Of a stretch of 64,000 nt of DNA, positions 10,063 to 20,470 are shown one piece after another. Position 1 is the first letter of the stretch; every line of letters starts with the position of its first letter. The translations under genes were made by a program, and so were the position numbers. The notes under the pieces are model-generated. The model was not told the DNA's origin, searched no databases, and saw only the letters and a program-made list of their open reading frames with translations. This DNA comes from Coix lacryma-jobi var. lacryma-jobi (taxonomy: Eukaryota; Streptophyta; Magnoliopsida; Poales; Poaceae): positions 99,122,848 through 99,186,847 of the forward strand of contig CM019826.1 of the NCBI GenBank assembly GCA_009763385.1. The letters run 5' to 3'.

Positions 10063-10844
10063 GCGAAGTCCGGGAAAAGGATAAGCGGAGCGGTGCCGGC
10101 ACGTGGCGGCAATCGGTGAGGTTGCGTCGAGGCAACACTACTAGTTGTGCGGGCATGGCCGTCGGATCACCAGCATCTTTGAGTTGGTCCAGAATAACCG
10201 TAGGGTTTAGCTGGTTCGCTATGTAATTAGTTAGGGGTAGAGTGGGAATTAGAATTAGGATAAGTAGAGGGAGACACCCACCTCCCATTCTATCTCACTC
10301 ATTTGCTCTTTTGCTTCTAGGGTTTCCTCCTCTCCCACATCCCTGCTGTAGCGAACTGAGATCCACAGAGAAGAGAACAATACCTCTGTGCCCGTGAGAT
10401 TTTGAGGAAGTGAGACCGTAATCTCACTTTGTAGCGTGTGGTAGCCACACGGTTGCAAATTCGTGGTTGTGATTCGCATTTTGTTCGTGTTCTTCGCGGG
10501 TTGTTTTTCTCCACGTTTTTCCCGTTGATTGATCTCTCTTCTTGGTGCAACTTTTGCAAATCCGTTTGAACCAAGATGTTCTAGATCGTGAGGCACTTCT
10601 TTCCACCGAAGGAATTCTCCTCAAACCTCACGAGCTAGTAGATCGATCGATTTTCATTTCGGGTCAAGTTTTTCTCCCTTCCCCCGAATTTCTTCGATTC
10701 ATCGATTTGGAGATAGGTTCGAGCCATGATCTCTTAGAGATAGCTCACGATCCTCCTTGTGACTCCTTTCACCAAGTTTGATCCCTAGAGGATTCATTTT
10801 GGGTGAGTTTGGATCGAATCGGTGGACGAACAACCGGTTTCGGG

Positions 10845-11134
10845 GTGACCGAACGCTTGACATGGGTTGACCGGACGCTCAGGTCCAGAGTCCGGTCGTT
10901 GAAATTTTTGTTCTGCTCATTTTCAGCTAACTTGATCGGACGCTCGGTTGAGCCCTGACCGGACGCGACACAGTCACTGTTCATCGCTTGGTTGTACCCT
11001 GATCGGACGCTGGACACCTGACCGGACGCACCACCTCTGAGAGTCCGATCAGAAACAGTAAGGTCCAAAACTGGATTTTGGTTGACCGGACGCGTTTGGT
11101 GGTACTTGACCGGACACTCACCAGAGTCCGGTCA
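10845..11134 (+). repeat. GACCGGACGC array in LTR-2
   Basis: Repeated TGACCGGACGC and its partial complement GAGTCCGGTC occur at irregular spacing. The GACCGGAC/GTCCGGTC core is close to self-complementary. Similar arrays lie in the Cop2 LTRs and the Cop3 5' LTR. Confidence 0.85.
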
Positions 11135-11538
11135 GTTCTGATTTACGCTGTCTTGTCCGCAGTTTGTTCGTCCGACTTTCGATTTGAGTTCCGCTTGTTG
11201 CGTTGGATTCCTGACTTCGTGCTCTACAGAAATCGGGCTTCTCGCTTTACAAAATAGCCTGAATCCCCCTCGCGTTGCTCGGGGGAGGTTGAGGTTACCC
11301 AAAGTTCATCCTGTCACTAGTTGACCTGCGTGAACTTGGGCGAGGGAATTTTTGAGGTGTCCCGCTGTGTTCCTAGGGAACATCCACCCATTCTCTTGGG
11401 TCGTGGACATCACGCGCATCGGTTTTGCTCTTGGGGTTGATTTTTGGGATAGAAGCTTAAAGTTTCTGAGAGGAAATTTAAAGCTCCCATTCACCCCCCC
11501 CCCTCTGGTCGCCTTTTGGTAGCTCTTTCGGTCCTTCA

Positions 11539-11801
11539 CCTTCACCGCTCCCGGTCCGTCGGCATGACACGTCTCTACTTGACCTTCACCTCGCCATCGA
11601 CCACTGTCCCCGAGCTGAACACCTGCACATCAACACAGCCAAGAGACACATGTTGGACACGCACACCAACACATGTAACACGCCACAACTCAACGCCACC
11701 AGTTAGTCATCAACATTAAGCGCATAACAAGATATGGACTCAACCGGGAAAAGCCTCAAACCTTCCTCACAAATGTCAATCATTCATCATATATGTTCCC
11801 A
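11539..11801 (-). repeat. Cop3 3' LTR, 5'-terminal fragment
   Basis: It aligns closely with 19677-19935, the start of the 5' LTR. It ends at 11801 next to the polypurine tract. The rest of this LTR lies beyond LTR-2 and Cop1, outside the window. Confidence 0.88.
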
Positions 11802-11820
11802 ATCTCCCCCTTGATGAATG
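11802..11820 (-). other. Cop3 polypurine tract
   Basis: On the minus strand a CAAGGGGGAGATT string lies directly upstream of the LTR start. Further GGGGGAG strings occur at about 12140-12160 and 12720-12815. Confidence 0.8.
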
Positions 11821-13961
11821 CATTGACTAACAATGAAACCACAAAGGAAGGGTTTGAAGGCAAGCCTCATTCAAGTGACCAAAAGCCAAGCAAAAGCAAA
11901 CACAAGGCCACTTGATATGAGGAGGGATCATGAAAACTCCAATTAAAAGCTCTCGGTCCCGAAAGAAACGGGAAAAACGGGAAAAGCCTGCACACAACCG
12001 AGGAGTCAAGAAGAAACAAGAGCTTCATGAAATCCCAAAGGCACTCAAAAACCATTCTCAAATAAATTGTCAAATAATCATCACAAAAGAAACCAAGGTT
12101 CTTATCAACTTGGAAGGTTCTTATCCACTTGGGTTTCGAAATTTCTCCCCCTTGATGATTGAATTGACAAAAACTAGGCATAACAGATGGTTTGAGATAC
12201 CAAAACCAAAAATTTGGTCCCCAAAGATATGGGCAACGGCTCAACGCAACAAAGCAAAATTTGAGCCAATCTCCACAAAAGAGTGAAAACTCAGAAAAGA
12301 GCAAAAGACTTGGTTCCCAAAGATATGGGCAATGGCTCGACGCAACCAAGCCAAAAATGAGCTAGCCCTCAAGAAGAGGCAGAAAAGGCTCAACACCACT
12401 AGCTCAAAAGACTCCATACCAATCTAGAATACCAAGCAAAAACTGCTACTCCCTCAAGATAGAGGCAAAACATGACTAGCAGGCTCGATACCAACTAAGA
12501 AAACACAAGGAGAAGCTTAAAATCAAATGGAGCACAAACACTCGGAGCACGCAGAGAAGCTGTAAAACAAAACAACTCCCCCTGAAAGCAAGCCTATAAA
12601 CAAAGACTATGAATCAAAGCTCATGACACTAAATGCACTCCATACTAACTGAACTGAACACTTGTTACCAATGGAGGCACAAAAAGGATGCCAATTAAAA
12701 GACCATAAAAGAGCTAAACTCCCCCTAGCTCAAAGCTCTCCCCAAAGTGCACAACTCTCCCATTTGTGCCAACACACAAACTCCCCCTTGCAAACAGCTT
12801 CTCCCCCTTGACAAAAGGGAACATACTGAGGGGTTTTGACATTTCTTCACAAAGTTGACACAAACATAAATCAAGTCATCAACAAAATGCACATGGGAGT
12901 GATCACAAGGTGTATCAGAGCTGGGGGTATGTACACTAAGCTAAAAATGCATGATATGCACAATGCAATAGCTTCAAGTGTATAACAATCAGAATGAAAA
13001 GATGCTCAAAATGGTGCTGCCCTGAAATTTTAGCAACCAATACAAATGCTAGCAAAGGCTCAAATTGATCAAATGAATATGAATTATGAACAATTGAGCA
13101 TATGAGCAGTTTTAAGCCATTTGAAAAGGAGTTCACTACTAAAAAAGTACTAAGCATGAATAGACAGGAAATCAACCAAGTGCTAACTCAAGTATAAAAG
13201 GTGAACTACCCCTAGCAAAGTTCAATCATCAAGCCATGGAATGAAGCATAGACTTGTGTTATTTTCAAATTTTATCGGAGATTGCAGCGGTATTAACACA
13301 AGTTCATATTAAAGCATGTGATTGCGAGAGATTGAAAGCATGGTCATTGCCTAACTTTTCAACCGGGCTAAGCCTATGCAAGAAAACCAATCGGAAGCTT
13401 AAAGCATCGGTTTCGGTCTTACACTACATGACTCAAGTTTAACTCAATTGTGCAATGAGAAATAGTCTCGATACCGTGAGGTGTTGACACATACAATCCC
13501 ATCTCGATCTTTTCATTTCACTTAGGCTTGGATCAAATTTTAAGCACAAGGTAAATATGAACAATCCAAGCAAGTGAATGACTCAATGCAAGAGACATAG
13601 CAACCTAGCATACAAAAGATAACACAAGTGATCTCAACACATTCTACCCATGCTAGTTGTCACTCTCAATGGTGAACAAATTAAGGGTTTCATAGTTGAT
13701 TAATCAAGTTCACCATTTGCAAAAATAGCTTAGCTCATAACATGTATCAAGTGATCAAAAAGAGCCTAAGCTACAAGCATCAACATGCATAAAATGGGCA
13801 AACCAAAGAGAGCAAAGTCTCATTCTCATTACTATATATATGAAGCTCTAAAATGCACTAAATACATGATGAAATGCATGCAAAAGCTAGTCGATAAGAA
13901 TCGGAACAAAAGCTAGCCTAAAAAGAAGACCCAAAACAAAAGGGGTATCGGAGAACTCAAA
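11821..13961 (-). other. Cop3 long non-coding 3' region
   Basis: About 2.1 kb has no convincing reading frame. Parts match the Cop1 and Cop2 3' regions in reverse orientation, for example the stretch at 13200-13660 against 6300-6730. Purine-rich strings on the minus strand (reading CTCCCCC on the plus strand) are scattered through it. Confidence 0.72.
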
Positions 13962-14640
13962 CTATGATACAACAAGCAAAATGCTTTCCCTATCTAAAAA
14001 GGGAAGACACCCACCAAGCTCACCTCTCAACCTAGCATAAGTTGAGAAATCCAAAAGCTTGATGAACAAGTAATGAGATGCTACACCAACACACTCGGTC
14101 TCGGTGGAAAACTGGGATACTCTAGACTTGCTTGCGGAAGAACCAAGACACAGGAGAAGAGCCAAGAAATGCTCAAGCTGACGTCCAGCAAAATCCACAT
14201 CGGGAGAATCACAAAGCGAAGGGGTCGAAGAAGAAGAGTACCAAAAACCGAACTCAGGAATGTATCGGAGGTACCTTATGATGCGCTTGACCGCCTGCTT
14301 GTGTGATGCCCGAAGGGACACCTGAATCTGGTCCACTGGCTCTCCGTCCTTATCTGTGTCCATCGCAATCGTAATCGCCTTGGGTGTCGAAAGAGGCTTG
14401 GCCTCACCCATGTTGAACCCATCATCCACAACTCAATCTTCCTGCTCATAAAGTCTCGCCAAAGTCATCTCCCCCTCGCCAGATGGTGTCGCTCCCTCAG
14501 GTGCAGCTAGTGCTCATCGAAGAGCTACTCGAACGGAACCCCAAGTCATGGAAGAAGTGGGATCGGGTCCGTGAGCCGAAATGCTCTCTCCAAGCTCCTG
14601 TTCTCCTACAAGCTCAAAGGCAGAAGAGACACAAGGCATT
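13962..14640 (-). pseudogene. Cop3 pol remnant: linker, RT end and RNase H, internally deleted
   Basis: The minus-strand frame 14429-13962 reads MGEAKPL, then jumps to SHKQAVKRIIRYL and FGFWYSSSSTPSLC. A damaged RNase H region follows, and the terminal block YARLRGELGGCLPF matches the end of Cop1 pol (RLRGELGVCFPF). About 35 residues between the first two blocks, and a larger part before the end, are missing relative to Cop1. Upstream, 14430-14640 resembles the variable linker between integrase and RT, with several stops. YVDD and the integrase triad are absent. Confidence 0.8.
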
Positions 14641-15335
14641 GTCTTGCCCAGTGTGATCTCAAGGTCTCCACAAAATGGTTAGTCACATAATAAGCAGAAG
14701 GTGAGCTCTCAACAAAAAGGGTCCTACCTATGATACACACCGCAAGGAGATCTGAGCTCAAACTAGTCAAGACTACCATCCAACAGGATAAAGCACTATA
14801 TAGCAAAATGCAGTCTAGAGACATGATCAACCCAAACACAGCCTAAACCTCAACACATGCTACAAAGCAAGATAATGATAGCAATAGATCCAAAAGCATG
14901 TATCATGATACAAGTTTGAAAGGCTAGTGCTCAGACTAAACATGTCAACAGGGTACATGTAGCTAACCAAAACTAGCACCTGAAAAGTGACACCTAATGA
15001 ACATCATACCACTACAAATCAAGCTCATGGAGAAATATAGTAAAACATGGCACAATGTTCATGAGGATCACAAACTAGCATGAAAAGTGGATTAGCCACC
15101 AAAGCTGTACACAAAGCTAGCATGACATGGTATACAAGATAACACATGCTAAACTAAAACAAAACATGAGACAAAAAGAAAATGTACATGCAAGAACTAT
15201 ACAAGTGAGCACATGAAAATCCATCTCATACCACAAGAAATAGAACATGGATGTACAAGGTATGAGTGTATAAGAAAGCTCCCCAAAATGCAAAAGCCTC
15301 TTTGGAGACAATTCTAAGCGGGGTGTAGAGAACCA
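14641..15335 (-). other. Cop3 region replacing protease, integrase and most of RT
   Basis: About 0.7 kb of AT-rich sequence lies where pol should be. I see no protease DSG, no integrase motifs and no sustained frame. I cannot assign its origin. Confidence 0.6.
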
Positions 15336-16140
15336 TCAAATCTTGATCACATCTAAAAAACCAAGCTCCATTAGGCACATGTTCTGCACACAAGAGGACA
15401 AAGTAACCCAAGTCTTGGATCCTGAAGGGTTAGCAAGCATGTTCTTGGGAACCCAAGACTTGGTCACACAACTCAAGGCACTCAACTTATCATGTGGATT
15501 AGCATGATGCAAATGTTGGTTCAAATTCAATTTTGAAGCATCCCTGGAAACATTCCTCAAAAGGACAACTTGCGGAGAAGAACGAGTCATACCACAGGAA
15601 AAGAGGCAAACATCCCCAGGGTTTTTTGAGAAGAACCAATAGAAGCACCATGGGAAGCATGATGTGAACCAACACAAGAAGCACTAGAAGCATGTCCACT
15701 ACCATGACCTAACCTACTAGAAAAGGAGTCATAAAACCCATCAACAAATAGGGGCTTCTTACTAGGAGCACAAGCGTTCATGCCATGAGAATGGCTATGA
15801 ACCACCAAGTTCCTAGAAGAGCGAGCTTGGCACGCCGATAGCAAAAGCTTTCTTGATGCCCATCTTTCTCACAAAAAGAACAATGGTACAAAGGCCTATC
15901 GGAAGGCACACCATTCTCCGACAAGTGAGAAGTCCCTTGGGACTTAGAACAAGAAGCATCAACATTCAACTTGGTGCCAAAACTAGGAGCACACGTGTCA
16001 TGGGAAAGGCTACGTGGCTTCCTAAAAGCCTTAGCTCGAATACGTCACTCGTGTTTGACACGGCGAAAACAAAAATCGAGCGAATGTCCATCCTTCTTGC
16101 AAAAAGTGCAACGAAATATTAGATTGGGAACACGAGTTCC
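15336..16140 (-). pseudogene. Cop3 gag C-terminal part with two DGH-type zinc knuckles, frameshifted
   Basis: Two CX2CX4HX4C knuckles occur on the minus strand. One reads CTFCKKDGHSLDFC (about 16061-16114) and the other CSFCEKDGHQESFC (about 15832-15889). Both end in FC(F/Y)RR, the same variant seen as the second knuckle of Cop1 (about 2370-2415) and Cop2 (about 45470-45515). A Ser/His-rich stretch follows, then the motif SWVPKNMLANPSGSKTWV, which in related elements lies just before the protease. No protease follows. Several frame breaks separate the pieces. Confidence 0.75.
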
Positions 16141-16214
16141 AAAAATGTGAGAAGCACCCTTGTCAAGAGAAGTCCCTTGGACATCACTCGAAGAAACAGC
16201 AAGGTTGGGAGTAG

Positions 16215-17372
16215 CTATGAAAGAGCTATCCGAACCCTTGACACTACTGCTATCGCCAAAAACTCATGCGCAACACAAGAACTCAACTCTGGTTTCAAAG
16301 AATCAAGCTTAGAAACACCAACATCGGAGTTACAAGAATTGTGTGAATCAAACGATTTAGCACAAAGACTCTTGCATCTTTTGGCTAAAACCTCATTCTC
16401 AAACATGAGGTGATCACAAGTACCACAAGGAGCATTTTTCAGATTTTCCATCTCCTTTCTAATGCACTTGGCATATGGGGTACGCAAGAGTTCAATTTCC
16501 TTCTCAAGGTTGGCACTCATATCATTGTGCTCAACCAACTTGGCGCTCATATCATCACACATTTGTTTCAAAACCAAAACTTCTTTTTCTAAATCAATGC
16601 ATGATGTGCAAATGAAATCGGTGGAAGAAACATCACCATTCACATCAAGCAAAGAATCATGATCAACACAAGAAGTAAGGCAAGCATTTGCATTCAAAGA
16701 GCATAAGCTACAAGGCCTAGAATTTATTTCAATATTTTCAGCCCTAGAATGCTCAAATTCATCTACACATGTGGTGTGAGTTAACTTTAGTTTATCAATT
16801 TCAGCATGTAAAGACTCACGAGAAACACATGGTAACAAAGCATTTGACTTTAGCAAGGCTATTTAGGTTTTAGCACAATCAAGGTCCTTGCGCAAGTCAA
16901 TGCAACCTAGACATGGTTCGGAAGAATTGGATTTTAACATTTCATTTTCAGATCTTAAGCTATCAAGAGAAAAGCATAGCTCATCATTCTTCTTAACCAA
17001 GTCAACACAGGAGGTGCAAGGCAAAGAGGTACTAGACTTCAACCTAGCAATGGAGCATTTCAACTTCTCAACCTTTCTATGCAAGGTATCACAAAGCTCA
17101 TCATTACTAGAGCAAGCCTCATATAGGTTGTGCAAGGTCACAAGACCCCAAGCAAGTGTACCTTTCTTGGCCTTGCCAAGTTGACGTAGAAGATCCTCTG
17201 GTGAAAGCTCATCATCACGTAGAAGGTTCAACAAATCATTCACCTCGCGATCCCTCTCATCAACTGCACTCCTCCTTCTTCCCAAACTGTCGTCCTCGAT
17301 TGCATGTCCATCATTGAAACCTAAGGACAAAGACACACTGAAGGAAGAACTTGGTGCCATTTCCAAAAGCAC
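16215..17372 (-). pseudogene. Cop3 gag-like coiled-coil protein with repeated CxxC pairs, one in-frame stop
   Basis: A single minus-strand frame runs from 17372 to 16215, interrupted only by TAA at 16863-16865. It begins MLLEMAPSSSFSVSLSLGF and lacks the YWKIRM capsid domain that opens gag in Cop1 and Cop2. The rest is predicted coiled coil with recurring PCxxC(V/I)DL-type blocks: PCTSCVDL, PCLGCIDL, PCSLCSLN, ICTSCIDL, PCGTCDHL. The matching, shorter region lies inside Cop1 gag (CKSCVGL, CVLCEGL). Function is unknown; metal binding or disulphide-linked coils are possible. The frame begins about 120 bp after the primer binding site, so it was the first ORF of the element. Confidence 0.77.
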
Positions 17373-17490
17373 CGTTAGTGTTAGCCAAACAAAAGCTTAA
17401 CACCTCGACAAATATCGTCGGAAGCAAAACCACTCTAAAAAGGTCGCCTTCGCGGATCCGGAACCGGTTAAGGTAGAGAAATCCTTAATT

Positions 17491-17505
17491 GGCTTTGGTA
17501 CCAAT
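17491..17505 (-). other. Cop3 primer binding site
   Basis: The minus strand reads ATTGGTACCAAAGCC directly after the LTR end. This is a variant of the initiator-Met-tRNA site. Confidence 0.82.
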
Positions 17506-17897
17506 TGAAGGACCCAATTGGCGACCAGAGGGAGGGGGTGAATGGGAGCCGTAAATTTTTTTTGAAATGTTAGTCCTCTGTCCCAAAAAATCAACCTGAA
17601 AAGCAAGGCCGACTCGGGTGATGTCCACGACCCAAGAGATTGGGTGGATGTTCCCTAGGAAAATAGCGGGACACCACAAAAGCTCCCTCACCCAAGTTCA
17701 TGCAGGTCAACTAGTGACATGATGAACTTTGGGTAACCTCAACCTACCCCGAGGAACGCGAGGGGGATTCAGGCTATTTCGCAAAGCAGGAAGCCCAATT
17801 TCTATAGAGCATGGAGTTGGGAATCTGATGCAAAAAGCGGATCTCAAATCGGAGCTCGAACGCAAAAGATACGAATGAAAACGTGCGCTGTCTGCAC

Positions 17898-18207
17898 TGA
17901 CCGGACTCTGGGGTGCGTCCGGTCAATGTTGATCGGACGTGTCCGGCCAGTAAAAATCCTCTCTGGAACTTCTCCGTTCATGATCGAACTCTGCACCAGG
18001 GAGCGTTCGGTCAGGTGAATAGTGCGTCCGGTCACAGCGTAGCCATGGTGAACAGTGCAACCTGTGCGTCCGGTCACGTTGGTCGAGTGCGTCCGGTCAC
18101 TTCTGTAACCGTGCGTCTAGTCAGGTTTGCACGAACTAAACAGTGCAACCTTCAAAGACCGGACTCACCAGTTAGCGTCCGGTCAACACACAGCCTGCGT
18201 CCGGTCG
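17898..18207 (-). repeat. GACCGGAC array in Cop3 5' LTR
   Basis: Repeated GCGTCCGGTCA (plus-strand reading) and TGACCGGACT occur irregularly. This corresponds to 10845-11134 in LTR-2. Confidence 0.84.
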
Positions 18208-18814
18208 TCCCGAAATCCCTCTGTTCATCCACCGTTTCGACTCGATCTCCCTCAAATCGAAACCTCTAAGGCTCAAACTCGGTGAGGGGAGTCACAAGGA
18301 GAATAGTGAGCTACTCCTAAGAGATCATGGCTCGAACCTATCTCCAAATCGATGAATCGAAGAAGTTCGGGGGAGAGGAAAAGGGAAACCTATCCAACAA
18401 AGAAACCGACCGATCTACTAGCTCGTGAGGTTAGAGAAGAAATCCTTCGGTGGAAAGAAGTGCCTGACGATCTAGAACAAGTACGTTCAAGTGGAATCGA
18501 AAACCACCTCTCAAAGAGGGAAAACAAGGCATGTCTCCGGGAGGGAAAAAACCAAAACGCGAAGAACAAAAATGCGAATTTGATCCAAAATAGAGACCGC
18601 CAAGAGGAGTACAAAAGTGATCCTTGGATTTCAACAAGAAGATGGATTGTGCAGCACACAATGTCGGGTTACAAGCCACTCCTCGCAACAACAAAGTGCG
18701 GATGGCGAAAAGCTCAAGAACAAGAGCCACTCCTCTCTCTTACCCTAGCCTCTTCTCACACTAGCAAAATGAGAATGTCACAGTCCAAAGATGGCTGCCC
18801 TAGCAGCCCCTTGA

Positions 18815-18824
18815 CATATATATA
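18815..18824 (-). promoter_or_regulatory. TATA box of Cop3 LTR
   Basis: The minus strand reads CTATATATATG, about 1.1 kb from the LTR start and between the hairpin array and the GACCGGAC array. This marks the likely U3/R boundary region. Confidence 0.65.
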
Positions 18825-19077
18825 GGCACATGTCCGAATGACACCCTAACATGAAGCACTAACCCCAAATACCCCCTAGCGGTAAAACCGTCCAACTCTG
18901 GCAGTTTCCATCCGACGACCACGCGCCTTCTCATCCTTCGCTTCGCCTCGACGCAAGCTCCAAGATGCCGCCACGTGTCGTCCCGTCGACCACCGCACCT
19001 TCCTCACCGATAGCTTCACCGCAACGCAAGCCTCTCGGTGCCGCCACGCGTCGACCGTTCCGCATAGGAACCTCCAC

Positions 19078-19280
19078 CCGGTTTTGAGGCCCAAACCGGT
19101 AAACCCGCCAGCCCAGGTTTTGAGGCCCAAACCTAGAAATCGTCCACCCTGAGTTTTGAGGCCCAAACTCGGAAAGCCGCCAACCCAGGTTTTGAAGCCC
19201 AAACCTGGAAACCGTCCACCAAGAGTTTTGAGGCCCAAACTCGGAAACCCGCCGCCCCGAGTTTTGAGGCCCAAACTCAA
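19078..19280 (-). repeat. Hairpin array in Cop3 5' LTR
   Basis: Six to seven units around TTTTGAGGCCCAAA carry paired outer arms CCGG/CCGG, CCAGG/CCT(A/G)G and GAG/CTC. It is the reverse-strand counterpart of 8003-8226. Confidence 0.86.
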
Positions 19281-19935
19281 AAACCGTAGAGGGTAGTTTT
19301 TCGAGGCTCAACTACCAAACCCGCACCATAGACGGGATGTGGTTCGCACACACCGACCACCGGCACCAATGCCGATGCATGTCCAGCCTCCACGCCGGGC
19401 ACACCGCCTTCGCCTTCCTTCTTGACTCGGCCGATGACACTTGCGCCGCACGTAAGCCCGTGTCCGACCTCCCACCAAGTGCCACGATGCCATCGACTTC
19501 CTCCCGACTCGGCCGATGCATCGCACATCCCCATGTGCTCCTGCTCGTCGATGCCATGTGCTAGCTACCACAGCTGGTCCTCCGGCCTCCCGGTCCATCG
19601 GTCCAAGCCTCACGTCCGCCGTTCACCGCTCTAGGTCCATCGGCATGGCACGTCCGCCGCACGGCATGCCCATCCTTCACCGCTCCCGGTCCATCGGCGC
19701 GGCACGTCTCAACTCGACCTTCGCCTTGCCATCGACCACTATCTCCGAGCTCAACACCTGCACATCAACACAGCCAAGAGACACATGTTGCACACGCACA
19801 CCAACACATGTAACACGCCACAACTCAACGCCACCGGTTAGTCATCAACATTAAGCGCATAGCAAGATATAGACTCAACCGGGAAAAACCTCAAACCTCC
19901 TCACAAATGTCAATCATTCATCATATATGTTCTCA

Positions 19936-20470
19936 ATATTGATGACATTGTAATTAAATCGGCTGCTCATATGTCTCATTTGGCCAATTTGCGTCTTGCG
20001 TTTGAAAGAATGCACCGATATGAACTGAAGATGAACCCGTTGAAGTGTGCCTTTGGTGTGTCGGCTGGGATGTTTTTGGGGTTTATTATTCATGACAAGG
20101 GCATAGAGATTGATCCCAAGAGGATAGAAAATATTAAGAAAGTTCAAGCGCCTACATGCAAAAAGGACTTACAAAAGTTCTTAGGGAAGGTGAACTACTT
20201 AAGGAGATTGATTGCAAACTTGTCCGGGAAAATTATTCCTTTTACCCCCATACTGAAGTTGAAGGACGAATCTGAATTTACTTGGGGGCAGAGCAGCAAG
20301 AAGCATTCGAGAAAATAAAAGAATATTTGTCATTTCCACCGGTTCTTCATGCGCCTAAGAGAGGAGTTCCTTTCAGATTATATATTGTCACCGCAGACAA
20401 GATCATTGGAGTTGTCTTGACACAAGAAGACAAAGGCAAAGAGTATGTGATCGCTTATATTGGTCATCAT
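19936..20470 (+). pseudogene. GypT: fragment of a Tat-like Ty3-gypsy pol (end of RT and start of RNase H)
   Basis: The frame opens IDDIVIKSAAHMSHL, the second half of the RT active-site YIDD motif. It continues with LKMNPLKCAFGVSAGMFLGF, GIEIDPKRI and the LQKFLGKVNYLRRLI block typical of the RT thumb, then RNase H sequence (VLTQEDKGKEYVIAYI). A frame change lies near 20280-20315. The wording resembles the non-chromodomain Tat/Ogre-like gypsy lineages rather than Tekay; lineage assignment is by motif memory only. Cop3 cuts the left end within the Tyr codon of the motif, and the ChrA LTR abuts the right end at 20471. Confidence 0.83.

Larger units (their letters stand above)
9699..11538 (+). 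repeat. LTR-2: 3' part of a Sirevirus LTR interrupted by Cop1
   Basis: It begins abruptly inside the LTR, at a point matching about 7867 of the Cop1 LTR, and runs to the terminal TCCTTCA at 11538. It contains its own hairpin array (9838-10062) and a GACCGGACGC array (10845-11134) rather than the CGGACAGTCCG array of Cop1. No primer binding site follows; minus-strand Cop3 LTR sequence follows instead. LTR-2 is therefore the right end of an element or a solo LTR that inserted into Cop3, with probable target duplication CCTTC (11539-11543). Its left part lies upstream of the window. Confidence 0.87.
11539..19935 (-). mobile_element. Cop3: non-autonomous Sirevirus derivative, minus strand
   Basis: Read on the minus strand it has a 5' LTR (19935-17506), primer binding site (17505-17491), a gag-like coiled-coil region, two zinc knuckles, a non-coding stretch and a short RT-end/RNase H remnant. 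A long 3' region, a polypurine tract and a 3' LTR cut by LTR-2 follow. Protease, integrase and most of RT are missing, as is the usual N-terminal Gag domain, so it must have depended on proteins from related elements. Its right end at 19935 falls inside the RT active-site motif of GypT, with probable target duplication ATATT (19936-19940). Confidence 0.87.
17506..19935 (-). repeat. Cop3 5' LTR (2,430 bp)
   Basis: On the minus strand it begins TGAGAACATATATG at 19935 and ends GGTCCTTCA at 17506, next to the primer binding site. It contains a hairpin array (19078-19280), a TATA box (18815-18824) and a GACCGGAC array (17898-18207), in the same order as the other LTRs of this superfamily. Confidence 0.9.

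Noticed and set aside
10845..11134. CRISPR-like direct repeats (GACCGGACGC)
   Set aside because: Units are about 10 bp, irregularly spaced, occur in both orientations and recur in every related LTR. This is LTR-internal repeat structure in a plant genome.
11867..12349. 160-codon open frame on the minus strand in the Cop3 3' region
   Set aside because: No recognisable domain. It lies in the non-coding region between RNase H and the polypurine tract, with no matching frame in Cop1 or Cop2. It is not an envelope-like gene.
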